Shown here piece by piece: positions 51,401 to 60,642 of a stretch of DNA of 64,000 nt. Both the position numbers and the translations under genes were made by a program. Numbering within the stretch: the stretch's first letter is position 1; each line of letters begins with the position of its first letter. Under the pieces are notes generated by a model that did not search any database, was not told the origin of the DNA, and was given only the letters and a program-made list of their open reading frames with translations. The stretch lies in contig OX442318.1 in the NCBI GenBank assembly GCA_949358305.1, positions 3,890,501-3,954,500 on the forward strand. Reading direction: 5' to 3'. The stretch comes from Strigamia acuminata. Taxonomy: Eukaryota; Arthropoda; Chilopoda; Geophilomorpha; Linotaeniidae.

Positions 51401-54247
51401 ATGACAAAAACTACCGCAGAAGATAGAAAAAGGCGTAACGACGAAAAGGATAGAAAAGAAGCCGAAGAAATCGAACGCCAAAAAGCGGAAGAAGCGAACC
51501 ACGTGGAACCAGAAGTCGAGACTAACTCGACTAAAGTTTCAACGGAATCATCAAGTGAAAGCCTTCCCCTTGCAAGACAACTTCCGTTTACGGGAGGCGA
51601 ATTCGAAGGATCAGGAAGCTCTCACGAAGAAAACGGACTAAATAAATCGTTCGAAAACCCTCGATTCGGATTGAAAAGCCCAAGACCTGTCGAAAAGGAT
51701 CCCAGTGAAATGGATCTAATGACTCTTCTAAATAAAGCGGCAAACACAAGTGCCGCAATGATCAACGAGGCTGCCCGCGCAGACCAAGCAAGAACAGTCG
51801 CGTTAGAGAAGAAGAAAAACGAATTGATGGAAGATTTAGCCAGAGAGCATCGCGAGAAATTAGCTGCCATGGAACAGAGCTTGGCACAAGAACACCAAGC
51901 TAAACAAATGGCACTGGAGCGCGAGCTGGCTCGAGAATTGCTCGCGAAGCAGAAAATAATCGAACGAGAAATGGCAAAGGACTGCCAGATCCGGCCGCCA
52001 AGCAACGGGTTAAGCCAGCATTCGGAGCCAAACTCCGTACAGAGCTCCCCAGAACGGTCTCACACAGCTAAGGAGCTGGTAGCCAAAGCAATAGAAGTAA
52101 CTCGGGTAGCTTGCGCACACGGCATCGAGATCGACCAGGACAAGGATCCCTACGCAGAGCTAAGCCGAGTAATCGACCTAGTAAATCAGAGGACTGAAAA
52201 ACGATCGGCAGATAACACGGCCAGACGCGGAGAGAAACGACGTCGGGTCGGAGCAGATCGACAACAGTCCGAGACAGGCGGCGAAGCAACGTCAGACAGC
52301 GAAAGTATCGACTCTCAAGCATCTCACGGCAGTATCCGAGTCAACGGACTAGATAGCATCTTGAACGAATCGGACGAAGTCAAAGGAGAACTGTACGAGG
52401 CGTTTATACAAGATAGGAGGAATAATCAGGGCGCGCAATCATGGGCAATAAAAAACTCATTCGCAATGAAAACTGGCCAAACCAGTAATAACAACCCAGG
52501 CGACCCTAACGCAGAACTAATCAGATGTATAAATCAGAAGAATCAAATACGCAACGAAGTAGGTCAAAATAAACTGGCCATGCCGACGCTCGAGGAGATT
52601 AACGCAGTTAAAAATCACCTCGAAAAGAAACACGCCGCCGAAGCGTATGCTGGGAGAGATTCCTACGTTTTTATCAAAAAAACGAACGAAGGCCTCACGG
52701 GGACCCGACTGGACGATCTGATACCGCCCGGAACAAAGTTGAGCCAAACCTCCGCTCCAGAGAAAGCGAACCCAGATAACTCAACCATAGCGCAAGACCT
52801 CACGAATAACCCGAACACCGCGGGATCATCAGGGAAAACGTCGTTCCAACACAATCAGTTCGGACTGACGGGCAACGGTACGCATTACCCAAGCCTCCCT
52901 TCCGACAATCCACGATCATCACCGCTGCTTAGTGAGACTGACTCGCTAAGCAACCAACTACGGACGATGAGAGACGAACTCCTTCAGGCCATGGACCAAA
53001 AGCTTCAACAAAGCCGTGGCCAAGAGACCGAGGAGGACGATCGAAGCGAAGGATTGTTGAAACGTTACTCCGCAGACCGATGGCTGTATTCTCGCAAGGA
53101 TAACAACATCAAGTGGACGACCCTGAGACTAATTAAGTTCGACGGATCCTGGAACGCCGGCAACTTGTTTTTGGACGAAGTCGCCCTGACGATTAATCGC
53201 TTAGGAGCGGAACCCGACGAAATGGTTGCACGCGGAATACCAGAAATGCTGATCAACCGGGCCCGAAACTGGTACGCTGATGTCCAACCCCGAAACTGGG
53301 AAGATTTCGTCATAAAGTTCCACAATCAATATGGCGAGACGAGCCAAGAAATCCAGAAAAGAGTAAGCTCTATGAAGCAAGCTCCCGGGGAAACTCTGAG
53401 GGAATACGTACAACGAGCCGACAGCCTGTTTCGTGAAATGGACAAACCATTTGACCAACACGCTCAGAAAGCTCTCTTCGAACAAGGACTAAACGAAACC
53501 GCAACCAAAGTCCTACGAGAAATGAACGCTCCTAAGGGGGATAATTTCAAAGCCATCCTAGCTTTCGTCGAGAAGAAACACACCGAAGTAAATGCTCGGT
53601 ATAACGAAAATCTGACAAAAGAAGAGCGAGCTCTAGGAGTGGCCCGACAGCAACGAATACAGGAGCGCAGCATAGACTCCACTAAGCTGCTCCAATCGCG
53701 AAATTATCTAAACGGAAGTATAGAGCCACTCCCCTCAAAGAAAAACCAACAAGCTTCTAACCCTTTACCACCTCCGAGTAAGGCCTATCGCACGCAAACT
53801 AACGCCGCCGAGGAAAAGTCGGAAGACGAAGTAAGCGAAGACTCTGAGCAATTCTCGGAAAGCGATGAGGCTGACGAAGGTATCAACGATGTGGTACACG
53901 CAAACATGGGGAAGGAACTGGCGCCCAGCTACCGACCTCAGATGAAGTCCAGAAAATCGGAACACCACAACCCGAAAACAGAGGCGACTTCCGAGAAGAA
54001 GGACTACCCCAAAAAACCTTTTGAGCGGGAGGGAAAGAAGAAAAGCCCTTGTAATTTCTGTAACGAAGACGGCCACTGGCGTCAGGCCTGCCCAAAACTG
54101 GCAAAGAAAAAAGCCGACGACAAGGCCGCAGAGCGTGAGGAGCTAGTGAAATTGCTCGCGAAGGAACAAGACAAAATCTTGAAGGAACTCACCGCCAAAC
54201 TCGACAGTATGACAAAAAACTGGAACTCGCGGGCGGAACAAAAGTGA
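51401..54247 (+). CDS. Gypsy 2 gag
   Basis: A 948-codon frame from an ATG. It has a highly charged N-terminus, a long Glu/Lys/Ala-rich coiled-coil stretch (about residues 105-190), a basic RRGEKRRR patch, a capsid-like region (about 560-740; NRARNWYADV, ETLREYVQRADSLF), and one CCHC zinc knuckle CNFCNEDGHWRQAC (about 884-897) for nucleic acid binding. It overlaps pol by four bases (GTGA), with pol in the -1 frame, so pol is probably made by frameshift. Confidence 0.88.
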   Translation: MTKTTAEDRKRRNDEKDRKEAEEIERQKAEEANHVEPEVETNSTKVSTESSSESLPLARQLPFTGGEFEGSGSSHEENGLNKSFENPRFGLKSPRPVEKDPSEMDLMTLLNKAANTSAAMINEAARADQARTVALEKKKNELMEDLAREHREKLAAMEQSLAQEHQAKQMALERELARELLAKQKIIEREMAKDCQIRPPSNGLSQHSEPNSVQSSPERSHTAKELVAKAIEVTRVACAHGIEIDQDKDPYAELSRVIDLVNQRTEKRSADNTARRGEKRRRVGADRQQSETGGEATSDSESIDSQASHGSIRVNGLDSILNESDEVKGELYEAFIQDRRNNQGAQSWAIKNSFAMKTGQTSNNNPGDPNAELIRCINQKNQIRNEVGQNKLAMPTLEEINAVKNHLEKKHAAEAYAGRDSYVFIKKTNEGLTGTRLDDLIPPGTKLSQTSAPEKANPDNSTIAQDLTNNPNTAGSSGKTSFQHNQFGLTGNGTHYPSLPSDNPRSSPLLSETDSLSNQLRTMRDELLQAMDQKLQQSRGQETEEDDRSEGLLKRYSADRWLYSRKDNNIKWTTLRLIKFDGSWNAGNLFLDEVALTINRLGAEPDEMVARGIPEMLINRARNWYADVQPRNWEDFVIKFHNQYGETSQEIQKRVSSMKQAPGETLREYVQRADSLFREMDKPFDQHAQKALFEQGLNETATKVLREMNAPKGDNFKAILAFVEKKHTEVNARYNENLTKEERALGVARQQRIQERSIDSTKLLQSRNYLNGSIEPLPSKKNQQASNPLPPPSKAYRTQTNAAEEKSEDEVSEDSEQFSESDEADEGINDVVHANMGKELAPSYRPQMKSRKSEHHNPKTEATSEKKDYPKKPFEREGKKKSPCNFCNEDGHWRQACPKLAKKKADDKAAEREELVKLLAKEQDKILKELTAKLDSMTKNWNSRAEQK

Positions 54248-57200
54248 TTCCACATCCGCTCGCGATAACTTCGAAAACGATGGACCTTACTCTGGTGGAA
54301 AAACAAATTAAAGAAATGGAAAAATTGTTGGAATTCTTCGAGGAAGCTGCCAACGAGGAAGTCACAACTCCAACCAAAAAACGGAAATTCGAAATTAGAG
54401 ACGAAGACGGTATAGCCAACGCTTTCATGACTTTGCCGCTTGACCAAGGGGCCAATCCTCTTAAAAAGCGAATACTTCGTTGCAACCTATCAACAGAAGC
54501 GAAGAGCGTACTGGCTAAAATACCAGTCTCTTTCGGCAAAAAGGTGTTAATGGGACTACTCGACTCGGGAGCGGATCAGTCGTTTATCTCCACCGACTTA
54601 TTCGAATCACTCGAAGAAAAAATACAGAAAAAATTACGGGGAATGAACGAGAACATTCGAGTTCTTACAGCAGCGGGAGAAGTTAGAGCAGTGGGGACGT
54701 TATCAACCGATTTTGTATGGGAAGGAGGCACGATTAAGCATTTCTTCATCGTGTTACCAACCCGAGACACAATCCTGCTGATAGGAATGGATTTGATGGA
54801 ACGGATGAACATCCAGCCCAACCCAGTCACACGTTCGTGGAATTACATCGACAACCACGAGGACCCACGACTACCCATAATACCTCCGGAACTCCTAGAC
54901 AAAGCTAAGGACGACGAGGAATGGGGAGGAGGCGAAATTAAGAAGTTCATCCAAGACTATAATTTTAAGTCGTTTAATACTATCCTCCAAGAGGAGAATT
55001 TAATACATAATCTGGCCATGGACGCCAATCTTGGAGAAGAACAAACGAAACTCCTCGAGGAAATGCTCAAGAAGCACTCGAAGAACTTAAATAAAGATCC
55101 AGGAAAGACTAGTTACGTAATGCACGAGATCGAATTGGTTACGGGAAAACCGGTGCGAGTACCTTTTAAAACTATGAATCCCCAAAAGAGACATATCGTA
55201 AGAACGATGTGCAACGAGTTGCTCGAAAAAGGGATCGTGTCGCACGCCATCGGAGAATATGGAATGAGGATTGTCCTCGTCATGCGACCAGGCTCCGAAC
55301 CGCGCCTCTGCATCGATTATAGACCTTTAAACGCCATAACCGTCATCGACCCCATCCAAATGCCGTCAATAGAAGCGATTCTACGGGTGCTCGCCCCATT
55401 TAACTGGGTCACGACCATGGACTTGTCCAAGGGTTACTGGCAGGTTGAATTGCGGGAAGAGGATAAAGAGAAAACAGCTTTTTGGGCACCACAGGGTCGA
55501 CTGATGTTTAATGTAATGCCCTTCGGGTTAGTAAACGCACCCGCCACCTTTCAAAAACTAATAGAAAAAGTTCTCGGCGATGCCTTACACAAATACGCAT
55601 GGGCTTACCTCGATGATATAGTCATAGTCTCCCAAACTTTTGAAGACCACCTGATACACGTGAATGACGTCATGGAGCGACTCACAAAAGCCGGTCTAAA
55701 CATTCATCCAGGGAAAAGTAAATTTTGCCGCAAAGAATTGGCATTCCTGGGTTACACAGTCGGAACAGGTGGCCTATCCATCGACCCGAAAAAGACCCAG
55801 GCGATTAGCCAGTTCCCCGCCCCGGAAGATGTAAAAGGAGTCCAACGTTTCATGGGCATGGTGAATTTCTTCAATCGATTGCTCCCAAATTTGGCAGACG
55901 TCGCGGCACCCATCACAGATCTGTTACGCAACGATAAAGATTTCGAGTGGACTGACCACTGCGAAACATCGTTTAACAAGATAAAACAAATGCTGATCGA
56001 TGTAAAACGAATTCCCCTACCAGATCTTAATCGAGAATTCACTCTTCACACCGACGCCAGTCGAATTGGCCTAGGTGCTGCGTTGCTTCAAAAGCATGAC
56101 ATCGACGGAGTAGTGTTAGAGGTCCCGACGATGTTCATCAGCCGGAAATTACAAGCAGCCGAAAAGAATTATAATGCGACAGAGTTAGAATGTCTAGCCG
56201 TCGTCTGGGCAATCCGAAAATTCAGACCATACCTGGAATTTACCAAGTTCAACGTACAAACTGACCACGAAGCACTAAAGTGGTTAATGGCGTTGAAGGA
56301 ACCGTCCGGAAGAATGGCTCGCTGGCAGCTAGAATTAATGGCTTGTGACTTAATCATTGAATACCGACCCGGAAAATTCAACGTCGTGGCAGACGCCCTC
56401 TCACGAGCCCCAGCTTCAGACCCCGAAGACGAGACCGACTGCGGAGAGGACGACTCACGCCTCTTCTACTGTCCGAACCCCGTCCGAAAATGGGAATTTA
56501 AAAAGCTAAACGAATTACCCAAGGAGAAACTCGAGTCAGGAGACCAAAATTATTACAATTATTGGCTCCGAGCATACCAGTCTGTCAAGGACGCTCACCC
56601 AAATTACGAGCTAACGATAGAACCTCGAATCTCCGACAAGTACGTTCGAGCATTCGTCGCCCACGTAAGCAAGGGGACGAATAGTAAGCCGCCCACCAGG
56701 GACGAATTAATAGCCGCCCAGATGACAGACGACTTCTGTAAAACTTATCGAAACTTCATCACAGATAAAAAATTTCCCGACGAGAATTTCGACGAAATCC
56801 AACGCGAAGAATTCGAAAGAGAAGCCTCCACGTACTTAATCGAGGATGGACTTCTACTAAAACACCACCCGAATTTCCGCGATGATCTGACGGAGACGGG
56901 AACTTCGATGAAAGTCGTTATACCCAGGAGTCTGCTGACAAGGTTTCTGTGGATGGTCCACGGACACCCGCTCGCCGGACATTCTGGAGTGGCCAGAACG
57001 ATCTACCGAGCAAATCAACTTTATTTCTGGCCAAAAATGACCCGAGATATCGTTCGTTTTATTCATCACTGCCCCAGATGCCAAGCGTGCAAGCCGAGGA
57101 CGCCCAAGAGCTACGAGAGAATCTCACTTGGCCCTTTCGCACCCTTCGATTGCTGGAGCGTGGATTTAATGGGCCCAAAGCCCACGTCATCCAATAAAAA

Positions 57201-58326
57201 CAAATATATATTAGTAATCATGGATGTCGCGACTGGATGGCCCGAACTCTTTCCAATGGAGAGACCAACTAAGCAAAAAATCATTCGATGTTTGTACGAA
57301 GTGGCGCTTCATTTTGGATTCCCTCGAAAATTAATCTCCGATAATGGACCACAATTCGCGTCAAATTTGTACAAAGACTTCTGTAAAAAATTCGACATCG
57401 AGACATCATATACATCAACCTATAATCCACGGGCCAATCCCGTCGAAAGGTTAAATCGCGATATAAAATATGCACTAGCAATTTTCACCGATGTTCACTC
57501 CAGCTGGGACGAATATCTTCGTGAAATTGCCTTCAGCATCCGCACAACGATCTCAAGGAACCGCAAATTTTCTCCCGCGTTTCTAAACTTCGCTCGGGAA
57601 CTCAGAGTACCCTGGGACCCACGAATACCGGAGGAAATACTGGAAATTGATCCTGAGAAGCCTCATATTTATGTCGACAGACTGGAGCAAATAATTTCGG
57701 CCACTTATCAGCACATGATGTCACACATATTCGACATGAGAGATCGTATTAGCATTGCTGGAAAGGATCGGCCCTTCTGCAATTTTAAAGTCAATGACCT
57801 CGTCTGGAAAGACACACATATTCAGTCCAGCGCCGATAAGGGGATCCACGCAGGCTTAGCAGACAAACGCGACGGCCCGTACGTCATACTCGAAGCCCAC
57901 GGCGGAAACGCTTTCAAGCTAAAAAGATTGGCAGATAACGTTAATTTTAGATCGATCCACGCCCGAGAATTAACTCCATACTTACCTGAGTTTCCTCAAG
58001 AGGCTTGGACGGAATATCAGACGAAACCAGCGCAAAATCCAATTATTCGCGACATGTTTTTAGATGAACAAACTGGCCCAACCAATTTAGTTCAAGATGA
58101 GTCACACGAAGCGGCCGACGCCCCGGATGAGATTTCGGAGAGGGAGGAAATAGTCGAAGAATCTCCTAAAAAAGGAAAGCAATCAAACAAAAATAAGACT
58201 ACAAGAATCCTCAAACCTGATAAAATATACGGTATGCGTCGACACAAGCCAAACCCGTTCATAAAAGACGGGAAACTCGTCGGAAAACAAAAAGCGACTC
58301 CGGCCATTGTCTCAAACAATCGATAA
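54244..58326 (+). CDS. Gypsy 2 pol (intact)
   Basis: About 1360 codons without a stop. Protease with LLDSGADQ (about residue 105) and LIGMDL; reverse transcriptase with WAYLDD (about 453); RNase H with HTDASRIGLG (about 601); integrase zinc domain HSGVARTIYRA...CPRCQAC (about 910-943); integrase core with VDLMGP (Asp about 972), LISDNGPQF (Asp about 1033) and NPVERLN (Glu about 1065); GPY-type tail (DGPYVILE). The order is Ty3/gypsy. The start at 54244 is nominal, since the frame is entered from gag. All catalytic residues are in place, so the copy may be active. Confidence 0.92.
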   Translation: MIPHPLAITSKTMDLTLVEKQIKEMEKLLEFFEEAANEEVTTPTKKRKFEIRDEDGIANAFMTLPLDQGANPLKKRILRCNLSTEAKSVLAKIPVSFGKKVLMGLLDSGADQSFISTDLFESLEEKIQKKLRGMNENIRVLTAAGEVRAVGTLSTDFVWEGGTIKHFFIVLPTRDTILLIGMDLMERMNIQPNPVTRSWNYIDNHEDPRLPIIPPELLDKAKDDEEWGGGEIKKFIQDYNFKSFNTILQEENLIHNLAMDANLGEEQTKLLEEMLKKHSKNLNKDPGKTSYVMHEIELVTGKPVRVPFKTMNPQKRHIVRTMCNELLEKGIVSHAIGEYGMRIVLVMRPGSEPRLCIDYRPLNAITVIDPIQMPSIEAILRVLAPFNWVTTMDLSKGYWQVELREEDKEKTAFWAPQGRLMFNVMPFGLVNAPATFQKLIEKVLGDALHKYAWAYLDDIVIVSQTFEDHLIHVNDVMERLTKAGLNIHPGKSKFCRKELAFLGYTVGTGGLSIDPKKTQAISQFPAPEDVKGVQRFMGMVNFFNRLLPNLADVAAPITDLLRNDKDFEWTDHCETSFNKIKQMLIDVKRIPLPDLNREFTLHTDASRIGLGAALLQKHDIDGVVLEVPTMFISRKLQAAEKNYNATELECLAVVWAIRKFRPYLEFTKFNVQTDHEALKWLMALKEPSGRMARWQLELMACDLIIEYRPGKFNVVADALSRAPASDPEDETDCGEDDSRLFYCPNPVRKWEFKKLNELPKEKLESGDQNYYNYWLRAYQSVKDAHPNYELTIEPRISDKYVRAFVAHVSKGTNSKPPTRDELIAAQMTDDFCKTYRNFITDKKFPDENFDEIQREEFEREASTYLIEDGLLLKHHPNFRDDLTETGTSMKVVIPRSLLTRFLWMVHGHPLAGHSGVARTIYRANQLYFWPKMTRDIVRFIHHCPRCQACKPRTPKSYERISLGPFAPFDCWSVDLMGPKPTSSNKNKYILVIMDVATGWPELFPMERPTKQKIIRCLYEVALHFGFPRKLISDNGPQFASNLYKDFCKKFDIETSYTSTYNPRANPVERLNRDIKYALAIFTDVHSSWDEYLREIAFSIRTTISRNRKFSPAFLNFARELRVPWDPRIPEEILEIDPEKPHIYVDRLEQIISATYQHMMSHIFDMRDRISIAGKDRPFCNFKVNDLVWKDTHIQSSADKGIHAGLADKRDGPYVILEAHGGNAFKLKRLADNVNFRSIHARELTPYLPEFPQEAWTEYQTKPAQNPIIRDMFLDEQTGPTNLVQDESHEAADAPDEISEREEIVEESPKKGKQSNKNKTTRILKPDKIYGMRRHKPNPFIKDGKLVGKQKATPAIVSNNR

Positions 58327-58334
58327 AAACAACC

Positions 58335-58360
58335 ACAGGGGGGACACCTGTTACGTCCCA
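58335..58360 (+). promoter_or_regulatory. G-rich tract with LTR-like start after gypsy 2 pol
   Basis: The sequence accacaggggggacacc then TGTTACGTCCC looks like a polypurine tract and LTR start. However, the text after TGTTAC does not match the putative 5' LTR at 50725. Either this is not the LTR edge or the element is chimeric. Confidence 0.35.
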
Positions 58361-58511
58361 CAATGCGTCTTAATTGGCCAAACCAATCAAAGATGACATG
58401 AGACTAATAGTTAACCTCTAACCCGACCCACATTTATCACTGTCATCTCCGACTAAGCGACGATCACCTCGAGGCAGCCGTAAATCAAAGTATCAAATTA
58501 ATTTCCGAAAA

Positions 58512-60329
58512 ATGAAAAGAAATGATTGGAAGAAAGAAATTGAACGGGCCGTAAACAACGCTTCCGAGGATGACGATGAAGATCAAGTGGATTTGTTACA
58601 AATCATTGTAAACAACGAAGAGGGAAATTGGGACGAACCCAATGAACCCGATGTCCAACCCGACGTAAGTAAAAAAAAAAAAAAAAAAATAGAAAAAATT
58701 CAAGTATCGATAATCAAAAATACGAAATAAGTTCGTGGACTGACCACAAACGAAAAAATAATTTAACTTTAAGTGACAAATTATCAAAATTAATCAAATA
58801 CCGAAAGAAAAATTAACTTCAAAACACGTGGTCGAAAAGCACATGGCCGACCATGACGCCATCTTGTGTTAGACGAAAGAATCTCTACAAAAATATGACA
58901 AATTAATCAACGATCCTAATATATTTATTAATATTCTAATATTTAGGACGGATATCGCACTACGTGGGGGCAAATCGACCCGAAAAGAGTTTCCGCAGGC
59001 AGCTTATGGCGCGAAGTAATCCCCATACTGTTCCGACAAGCGCTCGAAGAAGCGGTCGACTTTGAACCATGGAAAATTCGCCTTTTATTGTCCCGTGCGA
59101 TCAGCCGCTACTGGTCCAGCCAGCAAACGTTGATCCACTACATGCCGCGCCAATATCAAGCAGCTTTACGGGCAGTTATCTCGAGAAATATGGACCCGCC
59201 AGCGCCAATCCCGAATCCACTAATCCGAGCCGCCTTTCCTGACGACCAGCGAGGATGGGACGTTTACGAACAATGGCGCGACGCCGAAACAGATGAAGAA
59301 AAACACCAGATCCATATGGCATATTACGAAGAAGTAAGGCGGACCGCACATGACGAGGTTTTCAATTATCTACAGCCGGACGGTTACTCGACCGAGGAAA
59401 TCAGGTTTTGGCTCCTTCAGATCCGCGAAGACCGGCCCGACCGCCCAGATTGGAGACCGAGACACGGTTTCATCACCTCGCAACGAGCAATGCATCAATT
59501 GCATTTTTTGGGCTTCTTTGGTCGCAAACGCCAGAAAGCCGAGAAACGTCTCTCCAACGAGCACGACGAAGCAGGCTGCTCAGCGAAGAAACAATGCCTG
59601 GACAAGCCAAGCACTTCCAGCAGCGCGCAGAATAAGAAACCCGCGACAGAGAAACGCCTGGCCAAACCAAGCGCTCTCTCTCGCCTGGGAAAGACGGAGG
59701 CCCCACAAACATCGCGATTTCAATCCAGGGACGCCCCGTCAACCAGCCGAAGAAGAGAAAATGTGCGCGAACGCCCCGACCGTCGAGAGGATCAACGCAG
59801 ACGCGATAGGAACCAAGAAAATTGGGACGATTATCGTAGAAATTACTTCCGACGGCGGGAAGAAAACAAGGAATCCTGGAATAGACATCGAGAGGAGTTC
59901 CTACGCGAACGTGATGAGAAAGCCCGACGTGAACGAGAGAACCTCCGGTTACAGGACGAACGAAGAAGGAGAGGATCGGAGAGTCGCGCACGTTCATGGA
60001 AAGCGTATCGCGAAGAGGAATTACGACAGCGAGATAGGAGACGCTGTGAAGTCATCAAATCGATTTGGGACAGTCCCGAACCGATGAAGATTGACGACGA
60101 AGTGATTATCGACGAGGTCCCCGAGCAGAAGAAGATGTATACTCAGGCGGATCTCCTCGCGGTGGTTATGAAATACCAACAAATGCAGCCGAAACCAGTC
60201 TACCGCCCGACCCCCTCGACCGCCTCGAGTCTAGAGACGGCGCCAAGTGCTTTCATCAAGCCGGAACTCTCACAGACGAGAAGCGTAACATCCACGGTGT
60301 TGAATAGTGTTGCAAACTTCTGCAAATAG
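58512..60329 (+). CDS. Probable two-exon gene of unknown function next to gypsy 2
   Basis: Exon 1, 58512-58664, is a 51-codon acidic peptide from an ATG, ending at GAC before GTAAGT. Exon 2 starts at 58947 after TTTAG, in phase 0, and runs 460 codons. An in-frame TAG overlaps the acceptor, so the exon 2 frame opens exactly there. The 511-aa product has a Trp- and Arg-containing N-terminal half (SLWREVIPILFRQALEEAV, RGWDVYEQWRDAE) and a very basic Arg/Glu-rich half with likely coiled coil (RRREENKESWNRHREEFLRE). No known domain is recognised. It may be an extra gene of gypsy 2 in the env position, or a separate gene. Confidence 0.55.
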
Positions 60330-60381
60330 TGACAAATGTAGTGGATTGGAAAAACACATCAGGTGAAAGAAAGAGACATCA

Positions 60382-60616
60382 TGTTAACAGGTGAGAACCA
60401 AAACATCAAGTGATCTTTATTGATTGGTCACATGACCTCAATGCAATCAGCGCCACCTGTAGGCAGCATACAGACACTGTATGTAAACAAACATTGCGAT
60501 CACTCGCGTTGGCCAAACACATACACTAACACTTAGCTACATGATAATACGCAAAGATATATATATACACATGTTGTAAAAAGTGATTGCCTAACAATAT
60601 ACATTATATCTTAACA
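60382..60616 (-). repeat. 3' LTR of copia element
   Basis: On the minus strand it begins TGTTAAGATA and ends CTGTTAACA, with the tract ACGGGGGGCCGAA just before it as polypurine tract. A TATA-like run (atatatatatac, 60558-60569) lies inside. The second LTR is outside the window, so length is inferred from TG...CA tips. Confidence 0.7.
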
Positions 60617-60642
60617 TTCGGCCCCCCGTATTATCTCATTCC

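Noticed and set aside
52068-54539. Minus-strand frames over gypsy 2
   Set aside because: Antisense shadows of gag and pol.
59350-60087. Second plus-strand frame of 245 codons inside the 58512-60329 gene
   Set aside because: Out-of-frame shadow of the Arg/Glu-rich exon; such codon bias opens alternative frames.
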